Below are positions 25,235-34,675 of a stretch of DNA of 64,000 nt, one piece after another; the stretch's first letter is position 1; each line of letters begins with the position of its first letter. The DNA is taken from the NCBI GenBank assembly GCA_014802325.1, contig JAAVCK010000019.1:62001-126000 (forward strand). The letters are read 5' to 3'. The position numbers and the translations under genes are program-made. The DNA comes from Bacteroides sp. (GTDB taxonomy: Bacteria > Bacteroidota > Bacteroidia > Bacteroidales > Muribaculaceae). The notes beneath the pieces are model-generated. The model was not told where the DNA came from. It did not search any database and worked only from the letters and a program-made list of their open reading frames with translations.

Positions 25235-27358
25235 ATGAAATCCACCACTATTATGGCAGCTGCATTACTCGCCGCCGCAACAGCGGGTTGCGCCTCAGCC
25301 GACAAATCAGAGGGCAATCTCATCGACAAGCCCGAATACGCCGCCAAGCCGGGCGAAATCTTTTCTATAGATGCTCTCGAAGCTCTTGGCAGAGTAAGCG
25401 CTGTAGAAGTTTCACCCGACGGCAAGAAAGTGCTCTTCGGAATTTCTTATGAAAGTGTGGAGCAAAACAAGAGCAACAATGATCTCTACACCATGGCTCC
25501 CGATGGCAGCGAACTCGTCAGACTCACCCGTACCGAATCATCGGAAGGCGGAGCCGTGTTTATCGACGGCGGAGATAAGATCGCATTCACTTATCCCGTT
25601 GACGGCGTATCGCAGCTTTGGGTCATGAATGCCGACGGCTCCGGCCGCAAGGCTGTGAGCAATGTCGAGAAGGGCGTTGACGGCTTCAAATTCTCGCCCG
25701 ATGGCAAGAAGGTAGTGATTATCAGTAATGTGAAGTACACCTCGTCAGCATCTGAACTCTATCCCGATCTGCCCAAAGCCACCGGTAGAATTATCGACGA
25801 CCTCATGTATAAGCATTGGGACGAATGGGTCACAGAAGTGCCCCACCCCTTCATAGCTGATTTCGACGGCTCTTCGCTCAGCAATGTCACAGACATCATG
25901 GAAGGTGAGCCCTATGAAGCACCCATGAAGCCTTTCGGCGGAGTGGAATCTTTCGCATGGTCGCCCGACAGCAAATGCCTCGTCTACGTTTCGCGCAAGA
26001 AGACCGGTCTGGAATATGCCATTTCCACTAATTCGGATCTCTATCTCTACAATCTTGAAGACAAGACCACTGTCAACCTCACAGAAGGTATGATGGGCTA
26101 CGATACATGTCCTGCATTCTCGCCCGACGGATCGGCTCTCGCATGGCTTTCGATGGAACATGACGGATATGAAAGCGATAAAAACCGTATCTTCATGCTC
26201 GACATCGCTTCAGGCACGAAGACCGACCTCACTGCCGACTGGGATTATACAGCCGACGCTATAGCATGGAACCACGATGGAAAGTCGATCTACTTCCTTG
26301 CTGCAAAGGGTGGTGTGACTCCGATATTCTCTATCGACGTAGTCACCAAGGAAGTCAAGACTGTGGCTGAAGATCAGTGTGACTACGCTGCTCTCGCACC
26401 CGTATCCGACGGTTCGCTCATCACTCTGCGCCATTCGATGCTTTATCCCAACGAAGTGTATCGCGTAGCAGCCGACGGAGATGTAAAGCAGATCTCGAAT
26501 GTCAACACCGAACTTCTCGCATCTGTCAAGATGCCTGAAGTGAAGAAAGTGATGGTGCCTACCACCGATGGCAAGCAGATGACCACATGGGTAGTTTATC
26601 CCGTAGATTTCGATTCTACGAAAGTGGCCGAATATCCTGCCATTCTTTATTGCCAGGGTGGACCCCAGCAGGCTGTAAGCCAGTTCTGGAGTTATCGCTG
26701 GAATCTCGCCCTTATGGGTGCTAACGGCTACGTGGTTATCGCGCCCAACCGTCGCGGTCTTCCCGGCTTCGGCACCGAGTGGAATGCTCAGATCTCGGGC
26801 GATTACGGCGGTCAGAATATGAAAGACTATCTCAGTGCGGTCGACTACGTTAAAGCTGTCACTCCCGCTATCGACGCCAAACGTGTAGGCGCTACAGGCG
26901 CTTCCTACGGCGGCTTCTCAGTGTACTGGCTTGCAGGCAACCACGACAAACGCTTTGCTGCCCTGCTGGCTCACGCCGGAATTTTCAATACAGAAGCTCA
27001 GTATCTCGAAACCGAAGAAATGTGGTTTGCCAACTGGGATATGGGCGGTGCATTCTGGGAAAAAGACAACGCTACAGCTCAGCGCACGTTTGCCACTTCA
27101 CCCCACCGCTATGTGGATAAGTGGGACACTCCCATCATGATATCGCACGGCGAACTTGACTACCGTATCCTCTCGTCGCAGGGCGAGATGGCTTTCAACG
27201 CTGCCAAACTCCGCGGCATCCCTGCCGAAATGGTGATTTTCCCGGACGAAAACCACTGGATTCTGAAACCTCAGAACGCTATACTGTGGCAGCGACTTTT
27301 CTTCCGCTGGTTTGACAAATGGCTCAAGCCGGCAGCGGATAACGAATCAGCCGACTGA
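25235..27358 (+). CDS. S9 (prolyl oligopeptidase) family serine peptidase, lipoprotein
   Basis: 707 aa. The signal sequence has a lipobox near TAGC (C19), so it should be a membrane-anchored lipoprotein in the envelope. Residues about 45-430 hold TolB/WD-like propeller blades (repeated SPDG, SPDS and DGSE motifs). The C-terminal alpha/beta-hydrolase has GASYGGFS (S558), GELDYR (D640) and ENHW (H674) as the catalytic triad. This fits the dipeptidyl/acylaminoacyl peptidase branch of S9, used for peptide scavenging in Bacteroidales. Its TGA overlaps the ATG of the next gene by one base. Confidence 0.92.
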   Translation: MKSTTIMAAALLAAATAGCASADKSEGNLIDKPEYAAKPGEIFSIDALEALGRVSAVEVSPDGKKVLFGISYESVEQNKSNNDLYTMAPDGSELVRLTRTESSEGGAVFIDGGDKIAFTYPVDGVSQLWVMNADGSGRKAVSNVEKGVDGFKFSPDGKKVVIISNVKYTSSASELYPDLPKATGRIIDDLMYKHWDEWVTEVPHPFIADFDGSSLSNVTDIMEGEPYEAPMKPFGGVESFAWSPDSKCLVYVSRKKTGLEYAISTNSDLYLYNLEDKTTVNLTEGMMGYDTCPAFSPDGSALAWLSMEHDGYESDKNRIFMLDIASGTKTDLTADWDYTADAIAWNHDGKSIYFLAAKGGVTPIFSIDVVTKEVKTVAEDQCDYAALAPVSDGSLITLRHSMLYPNEVYRVAADGDVKQISNVNTELLASVKMPEVKKVMVPTTDGKQMTTWVVYPVDFDSTKVAEYPAILYCQGGPQQAVSQFWSYRWNLALMGANGYVVIAPNRRGLPGFGTEWNAQISGDYGGQNMKDYLSAVDYVKAVTPAIDAKRVGATGASYGGFSVYWLAGNHDKRFAALLAHAGIFNTEAQYLETEEMWFANWDMGGAFWEKDNATAQRTFATSPHRYVDKWDTPIMISHGELDYRILSSQGEMAFNAAKLRGIPAEMVIFPDENHWILKPQNAILWQRLFFRWFDKWLKPAADNESAD

Positions 27359-27882
27359 TGTCAAAGACCACATTAAAAAAAGCCTTATCACAGTTTACCC
27401 CCGAACAACTTCGGGGGTTAATTCTTGATATATATTCCAAATACAAGGATGCCAAGGAATTTCTTGACTTCTTTGCCGACCCCGACATCGAGAAGACCAC
27501 CGAGCGCTACCGCGAAGTTCTCAATAAGGAAATCAATCGTGTATATCATCATCGCTGGATGCCCCGCTTGTCAGTGATAAAAAGAATACTGAAAGATTTT
27601 TCCAATCTCGAACCGGGCTTTGAGGCCGAAGCTACCTTACGACTTGAAACCCTGCGACGGCTCACCGAATCAGGTCGGGGCAGTCGCTCCAAATATCAGG
27701 AGGCGCTTTTCAACAGCATAGGAAGATTTGCCGCCGATACATGCACTTTTCTCGAACGCAACGGTGTGCTCGACGAGCACTTCCCGAAAATCCGGAAGTG
27801 GGTCGACGAATCAAAGACAACGAAAGCGTGGCTCAATGGCTTCTACAATATTCTTAACTCAGCTATCGAACCGTGGAAATGA
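27358..27882 (+). CDS. DUF6155 family protein
   Basis: 174 aa, helical, charged and cytoplasmic. The beginning [35 protein letters not shown] and the FADPD motif agree with the DUF6155 family as I recall it; function unknown. It overlaps the S9 peptidase stop at its start and the bioA start at its end (ATGA), so it sits as a bridge between the peptidase and the biotin operon. No catalytic motif is visible. Confidence 0.75.
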   Translation: MSKTTLKKALSQFTPEQLRGLILDIYSKYKDAKEFLDFFADPDIEKTTERYREVLNKEINRVYHHRWMPRLSVIKRILKDFSNLEPGFEAEATLRLETLRRLTESGRGSRSKYQEALFNSIGRFAADTCTFLERNGVLDEHFPKIRKWVDESKTTKAWLNGFYNILNSAIEPWK

Positions 27883-29165
27883 AAGATAATAATGTTCATG
27901 ACACCTGGGATCGCGACCACCTCTGGCATCCCTATACATCTACCATCGATCCTCTGCCTACATATAAGGTGGAGAGTGCTGATGGCGTAAGAATCCATCT
28001 TGCTGACGGGCGCTCGCTTATCGACGGTATGGCATCGTGGTGGTGTGTGATTCACGGATATAACAACCCCCGCATCAATCGCGCTGCCATCGACCAGATT
28101 GAAAAGATGAGCCATGTGATGTTCGGAGGTCTTACCCACGACCCGGCTATCACTCTCGGGAAGATGCTTCTCGAAGTGGCTCCTCCGTCGATGAACAACA
28201 TTTTCTATGCCGACTCAGGGTCAGTAGCAGTGGAGGTAGCCATGAAAATGGCTATTCAGGCAGCCGTGGCCATGAGTGGCAATCCTGACAAAACCAACTT
28301 TGTAACTATACGCTCCGGGTATCACGGCGACACGTGGAACGCCATGAGCGTATGCGATCCGGTGACGGGTATGCACTCCATATTCGGGTCATCACTACCG
28401 GTGAGATATTTTGTACCTCAACCCCGTTCTCGTTTTGACGGAGAGTGGAATCCCGCCGACATCTCCCCGCTTGCCGACCTTCTTGAAAAAGAGTCTGACA
28501 ATATTGCCGCGCTCATTCTCGAACCTGTAGTACAAGGTGCCGGTGGTATGTGGTTTTACCATCCTCAGTATCTTGTCGAGGCCGTAAGGCTGTGCCGCAG
28601 GCATGGAGTGCTGGTGATTTTCGATGAGATAGCTACAGGTTTTTTCCGTACCGGGAAGTTTTTTGCATGGGAGCATGCCGGCGTCGAACCTGACATCATG
28701 TGCATCGGCAAAGGCCTCACCGCAGGATATATGACAATGAGTGCGGTACTCACCACCCGCGCCGTGGCCGACGCCATATCTCGCTCCGAAGCCGGAGTGA
28801 TGATGCACGGTCCTACGTTTATGGCCAATCCGCTCGCGTGTGCCGTAGCTGTGGAATCGCTTCGCATGCTTCGTGAGAATGACACTGCCGCCCGAATAGC
28901 CCGCATATCCGAGCGCCTTAACGAGCTGCTGGCGCCCGCACATGCACTTGATAATGTAGCCGACGTGAGAGTACTCGGTGCGATAGGCGTAATCGAGACC
29001 CGTAAGCCCGTGAGTGTGGCCGAGTTTCAGAAAGAATGCACCCGACGCGGTATATGGGTGCGTCCTTTCGGTAGAAACGTCTACATAATGCCCCCATATA
29101 TTATTTCTGATGAAGACCTCTCCACACTCGTCAGCAACATGATAGAATGTGTAAGAGTATGTTAG
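27879..29165 (+). CDS. bioA: Adenosylmethionine-8-amino-7-oxononanoate aminotransferase
   Basis: Transfers an amino group from SAM to KAPA to give DAPA in biotin synthesis. 428 aa from the ATG at 27879 (a GTG two codons earlier is possible). It has HLWHPYT at the start, DGMASWW, the [16 protein letters not shown] phosphate-binding region, IFDEIATGF and CIGKGLTAG with the PLP lysine near residue 274. These are BioA-specific features within class III aminotransferases. Its 3' end overlaps bioF. Confidence 0.96.
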   Translation: MKDNNVHDTWDRDHLWHPYTSTIDPLPTYKVESADGVRIHLADGRSLIDGMASWWCVIHGYNNPRINRAAIDQIEKMSHVMFGGLTHDPAITLGKMLLEVAPPSMNNIFYADSGSVAVEVAMKMAIQAAVAMSGNPDKTNFVTIRSGYHGDTWNAMSVCDPVTGMHSIFGSSLPVRYFVPQPRSRFDGEWNPADISPLADLLEKESDNIAALILEPVVQGAGGMWFYHPQYLVEAVRLCRRHGVLVIFDEIATGFFRTGKFFAWEHAGVEPDIMCIGKGLTAGYMTMSAVLTTRAVADAISRSEAGVMMHGPTFMANPLACAVAVESLRMLRENDTAARIARISERLNELLAPAHALDNVADVRVLGAIGVIETRKPVSVAEFQKECTRRGIWVRPFGRNVYIMPPYIISDEDLSTLVSNMIECVRVC

Positions 29166-30301
29166 ATTTTTACTCACAGCAAATAGCCAATCTCGCCTCT
29201 GAAGGTAATCTGCGTCATATCCCGGCCGATACATCGTCACGCCCCGGAGTTACCGACCTTTCCACCAACGACTATCTTGGCCTTGGCTCTGACCGCAAAC
29301 TTCGCGAGGAGTTTTATGACTCGTGCGATGTGGCCGACATACCTATGTCGTCTACAGCCTCAAGACTACTCTCCTCTTCACAAAAATATTATTCCGCACT
29401 CGAAGACCGACTGGCCGAGTTATATGGCAAAGATATTCTGCTTTTCAACAGCGGCTATCATGCCAATACCGGACTGATAGCGGCCATCGCCTCAGCTCCT
29501 GATACATTCGTTATCGCTGACCGTCTGGTGCATGCAAGTATCATCGACGGTATAGTGCTTTCAAAATGTCGATTCACGCGTTTCCCACATAACGACTTCG
29601 ACCGTCTGCACCAACTACTTGAAAAAAACGCCGGAGTCTACCGCCATATTTTGGTAATAGTGGAAAGCGTATACAGCATGGACGGCGACCGCGCCGATAT
29701 CGGCAGACTGATAGAACTTAAGCGCCGGTATGACAATGTGATGCTCTACGTCGACGAAGCCCATGCATTCGGTGTGGAGGGACCGATGGGTCTCGGCATG
29801 GTAGCTGCGCACGATTCGGCCGGCGAAGTTGATGTGACCGTAGGAACTTTCGGTAAAGCGTGTTCATCGATGGGAGCGTTTTGTGCGGTGAGTCCTATAT
29901 TGAAAAAATTTATACTCAATCGTGCACGCAGTTTCATATTCTCCACTGCCCTGCCCCCCGTCACTGCGGCGTGGTCGCTCTATGTCATTAATAAAATTGT
30001 TGACATGGATCAGCAGCGCGCACATCTTCATTCTCTCGGCCACCGTTTGGCAGATGGTATCAATGCTTTGCTACCCTCAGGCAAAGTATTGCCGAGCCAC
30101 ATCGCCCCGATAATAGTCGGGTCACCCGTGAAAGCCGTCGAGTTGTCGACGCGACTGCTTGAACAGCATTTCAAGGTTCTTCCTATACGGGTCCCCACCG
30201 TGCCACCCGGCACTGACCGTCTGCGAGTAAGCCTGTCAGCCTCACTTACATCCGACGATGTGGACAGATTTATCCACACACTTTCCTCCGTATTATCATG
30301 A
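29159..30301 (+). CDS. bioF: 8-amino-7-oxononanoate synthase
   Basis: A PLP enzyme that condenses pimeloyl-ACP and alanine to KAPA. It has [43 protein letters not shown] and [11 protein letters not shown] with the PLP lysine near residue 233. About 380 aa from the ATG at 29159; an ATG at 29147 would add four residues. It overlaps bioA at the start and the bioGC gene at the end (ATGA). Confidence 0.95.
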   Translation: MLDFYSQQIANLASEGNLRHIPADTSSRPGVTDLSTNDYLGLGSDRKLREEFYDSCDVADIPMSSTASRLLSSSQKYYSALEDRLAELYGKDILLFNSGYHANTGLIAAIASAPDTFVIADRLVHASIIDGIVLSKCRFTRFPHNDFDRLHQLLEKNAGVYRHILVIVESVYSMDGDRADIGRLIELKRRYDNVMLYVDEAHAFGVEGPMGLGMVAAHDSAGEVDVTVGTFGKACSSMGAFCAVSPILKKFILNRARSFIFSTALPPVTAAWSLYVINKIVDMDQQRAHLHSLGHRLADGINALLPSGKVLPSHIAPIIVGSPVKAVELSTRLLEQHFKVLPIRVPTVPPGTDRLRVSLSASLTSDDVDRFIHTLSSVLS

Positions 30302-31662
30302 AGCAGCAGTTTGTATCACGCGAGGACATGCCGCGCCTTATAATGGTATTTCTCGGCTGGGCTATGGATCACAGGCCATATCAAAACCTGCGCATCAAGG
30401 ATTATGACATACTACTCATATGGGATTACCGTAACGACACTTTTGATCTGACCGATCTTGACGGATACGAGGAAATCATAGTCATAGCATGGTCATTCGG
30501 AGTGCCGGCTGCAGCGCGGTTTATTGCCGCCAATCACTCCCTCCCAATCACGTCGCGTGTAGCTGTCAATGGCACTCAGCATCCGGTGGATGACGAGCTT
30601 GGCATACCGCATGCTCTCTTTGATGCCACTCTTGATAATCTTTCCGAAACATCTCTGCCGCGATTTTACCGCCGTGTGGCCGGCTCCGGGTCTGCTTTCA
30701 CCTCTTTTATGGCATCAGCCCCCATCCGCGACATCGAAGAGCTCCGTGAAGAACTTTCGGTCATTGCTCTACGAACTCCTGCCACCATATTTTGGGATAT
30801 GGCCTTAATAGGGAGTCACGACCTGATTATTCCCCCCGACAATCAGCGGCGGAGCTGGCAAAAAGAAGCAGGCAGAACTGTAGAGATTTCTTCGCCTCAT
30901 CAGCCCGACTTCAGTGATGTCTTATCGCACGTAGTCACCGATAAATCACTTGTAGCGACCCGGTTCGGACGCGCAATGAGCAGTTACGACGGAAATGCCG
31001 AGGTGCAGCACGAAGTAGCCCGAAGACTGATCGACATATGGAATCCGGATGAAAATTCCACACCGCGCATGATCGAAATAGGCTGCGGCACAGGTTACTC
31101 CACCCGTCTTTACCTCAACCGTCTGAAACCCGGAAGCCTTGAACTGTGGGACCTCGTAATATCGCCCTCACTTCCCGACAATGCAGTGAAAGTGGAATGT
31201 GATGCCGAGAGCCGCATGTTCATGACTCCTCCCTGCTCGGTCGACGTAATATTCACAAGTTCGACCGTGCAGTGGTTCAACTCTCTCCCGGCATTTTTCC
31301 GCAATGTCAAACGGGTGCTCGCTTCGGGCGGAACACTTGTCATGTCGACATTCGGTCCGGAAAACTTCGCAGCCCTCCACGCTATTCTCGGCACTACATC
31401 CGGCTACCCGTCAGTCGAAGAGATCAAGGCCATGCTTCCTGACGGACTTGAGGTAACTCACTGCACGAGCGAATCGGTCAGCCTGCCTTTTCCCGATCCG
31501 GCTACCATGCTGCGACATATCAGCCTAACGGGAGTAAATGCTCTGACTCGACAATCGTCAACGGCTGCCACCCGCGCCATACTGCGCGAATATCCACGCC
31601 AAACCAACGGCACAGTATTACTTACATACAACCCTATCTATTTCGTAATCCGCAAATTATGA
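30298..31662 (+). CDS. BioG-BioC fusion: pimeloyl-ACP methyl ester esterase / malonyl-ACP O-methyltransferase
   Basis: 454 aa with two enzyme domains that act at the beginning and end of pimeloyl-ACP synthesis. Residues about 10-210 are a BioG (DUF452) alpha/beta hydrolase, with a FLGWAMDH oxyanion region, the AWSFGVP nucleophile elbow (S66), an Asp in GSHDLIIP and a His in SSPHQPDF. Residues about 220-454 are a BioC SAM methyltransferase, with the MIEIGCGTGYS motif (about 258-268) and SSTVQWFN. The C-domain methylates malonyl-ACP to disguise it as a fatty acid primer; the N-domain removes the methyl group at the pimeloyl stage. Such fusions are known in Bacteroidetes. It overlaps bioF and bioD by 4 bases each. 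Confidence 0.92.
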   Translation: MKQQFVSREDMPRLIMVFLGWAMDHRPYQNLRIKDYDILLIWDYRNDTFDLTDLDGYEEIIVIAWSFGVPAAARFIAANHSLPITSRVAVNGTQHPVDDELGIPHALFDATLDNLSETSLPRFYRRVAGSGSAFTSFMASAPIRDIEELREELSVIALRTPATIFWDMALIGSHDLIIPPDNQRRSWQKEAGRTVEISSPHQPDFSDVLSHVVTDKSLVATRFGRAMSSYDGNAEVQHEVARRLIDIWNPDENSTPRMIEIGCGTGYSTRLYLNRLKPGSLELWDLVISPSLPDNAVKVECDAESRMFMTPPCSVDVIFTSSTVQWFNSLPAFFRNVKRVLASGGTLVMSTFGPENFAALHAILGTTSGYPSVEEIKAMLPDGLEVTHCTSESVSLPFPDPATMLRHISLTGVNALTRQSSTAATRAILREYPRQTNGTVLLTYNPIYFVIRKL

Positions 31663-32294
31663 GCAACGCTTATTTCATTTCCGGCATTGACACTGATGCC
31701 GGTAAGAGCTTTGTGACCGGCTACATAGCCCGCCACCTTCTTGAGAAAGGCAAATCTGTAATCACCCAGAAATTCATTCAGACCGGCAATGAAAATTACT
31801 CGGAAGATATCGAGCGTCATCGTGCCATTATGGGTACAGGTATGTTTCCCGAGGATATGGATCACACCACCGCACCGGTGATATTCTCTTATCCTGCCTC
31901 TGCCCAGCTTGCCGCGCGGATAGATGGACGGGAGATTGACCTGGATGCTATCGATCGCTCCACGGCTATACTTTCAGAGCGTTATGATGTGGTGCTTATA
32001 GAGGGTGCAGGTGGACTCATGGTGCCGGTCACGGATACGTTTCTTACCATTGACTATATTGTGTCGCGCCAGCTTCCGGTCATTCTCGTGACCAATGGAG
32101 TACTCGGCTCTATCAACCATACCATATTATCGCTCGAAGCACTGTCGGCTCGATCTATCCCCGTGGTAGCCGTGGCCTACAACACATATTTCGACTCTGA
32201 CGCAGTGATTGCAGAAGATACCCGAGGATTTATCGAGCGATACCTCAGCCGCAACTTCCCCGACACGATATTCTTCACAGTGCCTAAATGTTAA
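31659..32294 (+). CDS. bioD: Dethiobiotin synthetase
   Basis: ATP-dependent closure of the ureido ring of DAPA to dethiobiotin. 211 aa with the P-loop SGIDTDAGKSFVTG, the KFIQTGN lysine, IEGAGGLMVPV and an LVTNGVLGSINH strand. Size and motif order are normal. Last gene of the run bioA-bioF-bioGC-bioD. bioB is not in the window. A short A/T-rich gap follows before the exonuclease gene. Confidence 0.95.
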   Translation: MSNAYFISGIDTDAGKSFVTGYIARHLLEKGKSVITQKFIQTGNENYSEDIERHRAIMGTGMFPEDMDHTTAPVIFSYPASAQLAARIDGREIDLDAIDRSTAILSERYDVVLIEGAGGLMVPVTDTFLTIDYIVSRQLPVILVTNGVLGSINHTILSLEALSARSIPVVAVAYNTYFDSDAVIAEDTRGFIERYLSRNFPDTIFFTVPKC

Positions 32295-32329
32295 AATTTA
32301 CTTAATAAAACTCTTTTTTCGCTCTTTCG

Positions 32330-32361
32330 TTATCGGGGTATTTCCAAATAGATTAATTTTG
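32330..32361 (+). promoter_or_regulatory. Probable promoter of the DEDD exonuclease gene
   Basis: TAATTTTG at 32354-32361 with TTA 21 bases upstream (32330-32332). It is followed by GGAGG at 32363-32367, 16 bases before the ATG at 32384, one of the few Shine-Dalgarno-like sites here, though it sits rather far from the start. Confidence 0.5.
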
Positions 32362-32383
32362 CGGAGGAAAAACCGTAAAGGAC

Positions 32384-33019
32384 ATGAGTAGAGAAAAATA
32401 CAGTATAGCCATCTCAAAAGAGCAGCTTGCCGAGCTCCCGATAGTAGAGTTTCCCGGCGCCATAACTGTACTTGAGACACTCCCCGACGCGCTATCGGCC
32501 TTGCGCTTTCTTAATACCCAACCTATAGTGGGCTTCGATACGGAAACCAAGCCTAATTTCCGTAAGGGTCAGTGCAATACAGTGTCGCTCATCCAGATCT
32601 CTACCGACGACCATTCGTTTCTCTTCCGTCTCAACAAGCTCGGATTTTTCGACGAGATGAAAAAATTTCTTGAGTGCGAGACCACAATAAAAGTAGGCTT
32701 GTCACTTAAGGATGATTTCCATGTACTTCACCGCCTGTCGCCTTTCGAGCCGGGTGGATTTATCGACCTGCAGGATATAGTGAAAAATTATGACATCACC
32801 GACTCAAGCCTGCAAAAAGTATACGGCATAATATTTGACGGACGTATATCAAAAAGCAAGCGTCTCAGCAACTGGGAGGCCTCATCACTGAGCGAGAGCC
32901 AGCAGGCCTATGCAGCCATCGACGCCTGGGCTTGTCTGCGCATATATCATTACCTGCGGTCAGGTCGTTTCAATCCAGCCGATTCACCCTACAAGGTATA
33001 TCCCGAATCCACTACCTGA
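32384..33019 (+). CDS. DEDD-family 3'-5' exonuclease (RNase D-like domain)
   Basis: 211 aa with the DEDDy motifs: Exo I VGFDTETKP, Exo II VGLSLKDDFHVL and Exo III QAYAAIDAWACLRIY (Y three residues after A). It lacks the HRDC domains of RNase D. It could act on RNA or DNA ends. A single-gene unit with its own promoter; substrate unknown. Confidence 0.9.
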   Translation: MSREKYSIAISKEQLAELPIVEFPGAITVLETLPDALSALRFLNTQPIVGFDTETKPNFRKGQCNTVSLIQISTDDHSFLFRLNKLGFFDEMKKFLECETTIKVGLSLKDDFHVLHRLSPFEPGGFIDLQDIVKNYDITDSSLQKVYGIIFDGRISKSKRLSNWEASSLSESQQAYAAIDAWACLRIYHYLRSGRFNPADSPYKVYPESTT

Positions 33020-33077
33020 AATCTGAAAAACCATTTAACCTTAAATCTACCAATCCCATACGAAATTTTCATATACC

Positions 33078-33299
33078 ATGAAAATCAAATTGTCAACACT
33101 TATACCTATACTGCTGCTCTTATATCTCACCGTGATGAGCTACATAGGTTATCCCGAACTTGAGCATGGTCACTACCTGTATTATTTCGGCGTGATCGGT
33201 GTGACGCTTGTTATAATATTTCTGCTCCACATCTATCTCAAGAAGCGTGAGGATCTAAGAGAAGAGCGTCAGCGTCGCCGCAGGCTGCGCGAACAATAA
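33078..33299 (+). CDS. Small membrane protein of unknown function
   Basis: 73 aa. Two predicted transmembrane helices (about residues 7-25 and 36-53) are joined by a short loop with EHGHYLYY, and a strongly basic/acidic C-terminal tail (KKREDLREERQRRRRLREQ) should face the cytoplasm. I do not recognise a family. Codon use fits the neighbours and the start MKIKLSTLI is convincing. Lies between the exonuclease and the LolC/E-like permease. Confidence 0.75.
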   Translation: MKIKLSTLIPILLLLYLTVMSYIGYPELEHGHYLYYFGVIGVTLVIIFLLHIYLKKREDLREERQRRRRLREQ

Positions 33300-33301
33300 T
33301 A

Positions 33302-33332
33302 TTGCCATTTAGCACGATAATTCTTACCTTTG
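33302..33332 (+). promoter_or_regulatory. Bacteroidetes-type promoter of the LolC/E-like gene
   Basis: TTG at 33302-33304, a 20-base spacer and TACCTTTG at 33325-33332 match the consensus fully. The ATG at 33337 lies only 4 bases after the -7 box, so the mRNA should start at or very near the start codon. Confidence 0.7.
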
Positions 33333-33336
33333 CGGC

Positions 33337-34590
33337 ATGGAAACATCACTGTTCATAGGTCGCCGCATAAGTCTTCACCCCGAGTCAGGACGGCTCTCTA
33401 CCGGAGTAGCTATCGCTATAGCCGGAGTGGCTCTTGCTCTGACTGTGATGCTCGTATCCATATCGGTAATGCTGGGCTTCAAACAGCAGATCCGCTCGCG
33501 TCTGCTTGCCTTTCAGGCCCCTCTTACAGTCACAGCCATTCACACGACCGACGATAATTCGTCGCTCGGTATAGAGTTTTCTCCCGCATTGCGGTCAGAG
33601 ATAGCCAATACTGTAGGTGAAGAAGCCGAAATATATCAGGTGGCCTCTGTACCGGCGATATTGAAGACCGACAACCGCTTTTCGGGTGTAATGGTTAAAG
33701 GCGTTACTGCCGACAATCCGCTCACACTTATCCGCGAGCACCTTACCGAAGGTGTATTTCCTGACTTTTCAGCCGACTCAACCCTCTATCACGTAGCTAT
33801 ATCGCGCACACTGGCTTTGATGCTCGAAGCAAAAGCAGGCGACAATATTCACGCATATTTCACCGATGGCAATATACCTCGCGCCCGCAAACTGAAAGTG
33901 GCAGCTATATTCGACACTCACTTTACTGATTTCGACAAAGCGCTCGTATTCGGCAATATATCTATGGTTCAGCGACTGGCCAAAGCCGACTCGATGTATT
34001 GCACCTCGGTGGAGGTGTATCCAGGTGTGGACGATGGTGAGCTTGACCGCACCCAGCGCGACCTTTCAGCAAAACTCGTCAGTGCCAATTACGCCGGACG
34101 TATCCCTGACTTTCTCACAGTGACCGGCATACGATCCACAGCCGCTCAATACTTCAACTGGCTGGCGCTCCTCGACACCAATGTAGTGGTGATAATCGCA
34201 ATAATGATGCTCGTGTCAGGTCTCACACTCATATCGAGCCTGTTCATCATAGTACTTGAGCGCGTCAACATGATAGGCATACTTAAAGCCATCGGAGCTA
34301 CCGATCTGCTGATAAGGCAAATATTCATACTCGTGACATTGCGCCTCGTCATAGCCGGGCTGGTCATAGGCAACACGATAGCTCTGGCGATAATTCTGCT
34401 TCAGAAATATCTTGCATTAATACCGCTCGACCCCGAGGCTTACTATCTTGATTCTGTTCCGGTCGATTTTTCGGCATGGTGGATTATCGCGGTAAATGCA
34501 GGTGTAATTTTGATTTCAGCATTAGTGTTGATATTGCCGTCTAAAATCATCTCCACCATCAGTCCGGCCACTGCAATAAGATATGAATAG
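33337..34590 (+). CDS. ABC transporter permease, LolC/LolE-like (FtsX/MacB family)
   Basis: 417 aa. One N-terminal transmembrane helix (about 22-48) is followed by a large periplasmic MacB_PCD domain (about 50-275), then three helices (about 278-305, 325-355 and 385-405). This layout matches the permeases of the Lol lipoprotein-release complex or related FtsX-like exporters. No ATPase gene (lolD) or second permease is adjacent, so the ATPase must be encoded elsewhere. The promoter lies directly at its start codon. lgt, another lipoprotein-maturation gene, lies 1.2 kb downstream. Confidence 0.88.
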   Translation: METSLFIGRRISLHPESGRLSTGVAIAIAGVALALTVMLVSISVMLGFKQQIRSRLLAFQAPLTVTAIHTTDDNSSLGIEFSPALRSEIANTVGEEAEIYQVASVPAILKTDNRFSGVMVKGVTADNPLTLIREHLTEGVFPDFSADSTLYHVAISRTLALMLEAKAGDNIHAYFTDGNIPRARKLKVAAIFDTHFTDFDKALVFGNISMVQRLAKADSMYCTSVEVYPGVDDGELDRTQRDLSAKLVSANYAGRIPDFLTVTGIRSTAAQYFNWLALLDTNVVVIIAIMMLVSGLTLISSLFIIVLERVNMIGILKAIGATDLLIRQIFILVTLRLVIAGLVIGNTIALAIILLQKYLALIPLDPEAYYLDSVPVDFSAWWIIAVNAGVILISALVLILPSKIISTISPATAIRYE

Positions 34591-34647
34591 CAGTTACATT
34601 GCAGTGGCAAAAGCTACTGTCAGAGAATAATGTAAATGTAATTTTAT

Positions 34648-34655
34648 TATCTTTG
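34648..34655 (+). promoter_or_regulatory. -7 element upstream of the lipoprotein gene
   Basis: TATCTTTG matches TAnnTTTG; no good TTG 19-21 bases upstream. The ATG follows 20 bases later at 34676. An interrupted inverted repeat (TTACATT at 34594-34600 with AATGTAA at 34629-34635) precedes it and could be the terminator of the permease gene or an operator. Confidence 0.45.
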
Positions 34656-34675
34656 CAGTAAAAAGGAATCTTAAG

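Noticed and set aside
34594-34635. Interrupted inverted repeat TTACATT...AATGTAA after the LolC/E-like gene as a terminator
   Set aside because: The loop is long (28 bases) and there is no T run directly after the stem; only mentioned with the neighbouring promoter.
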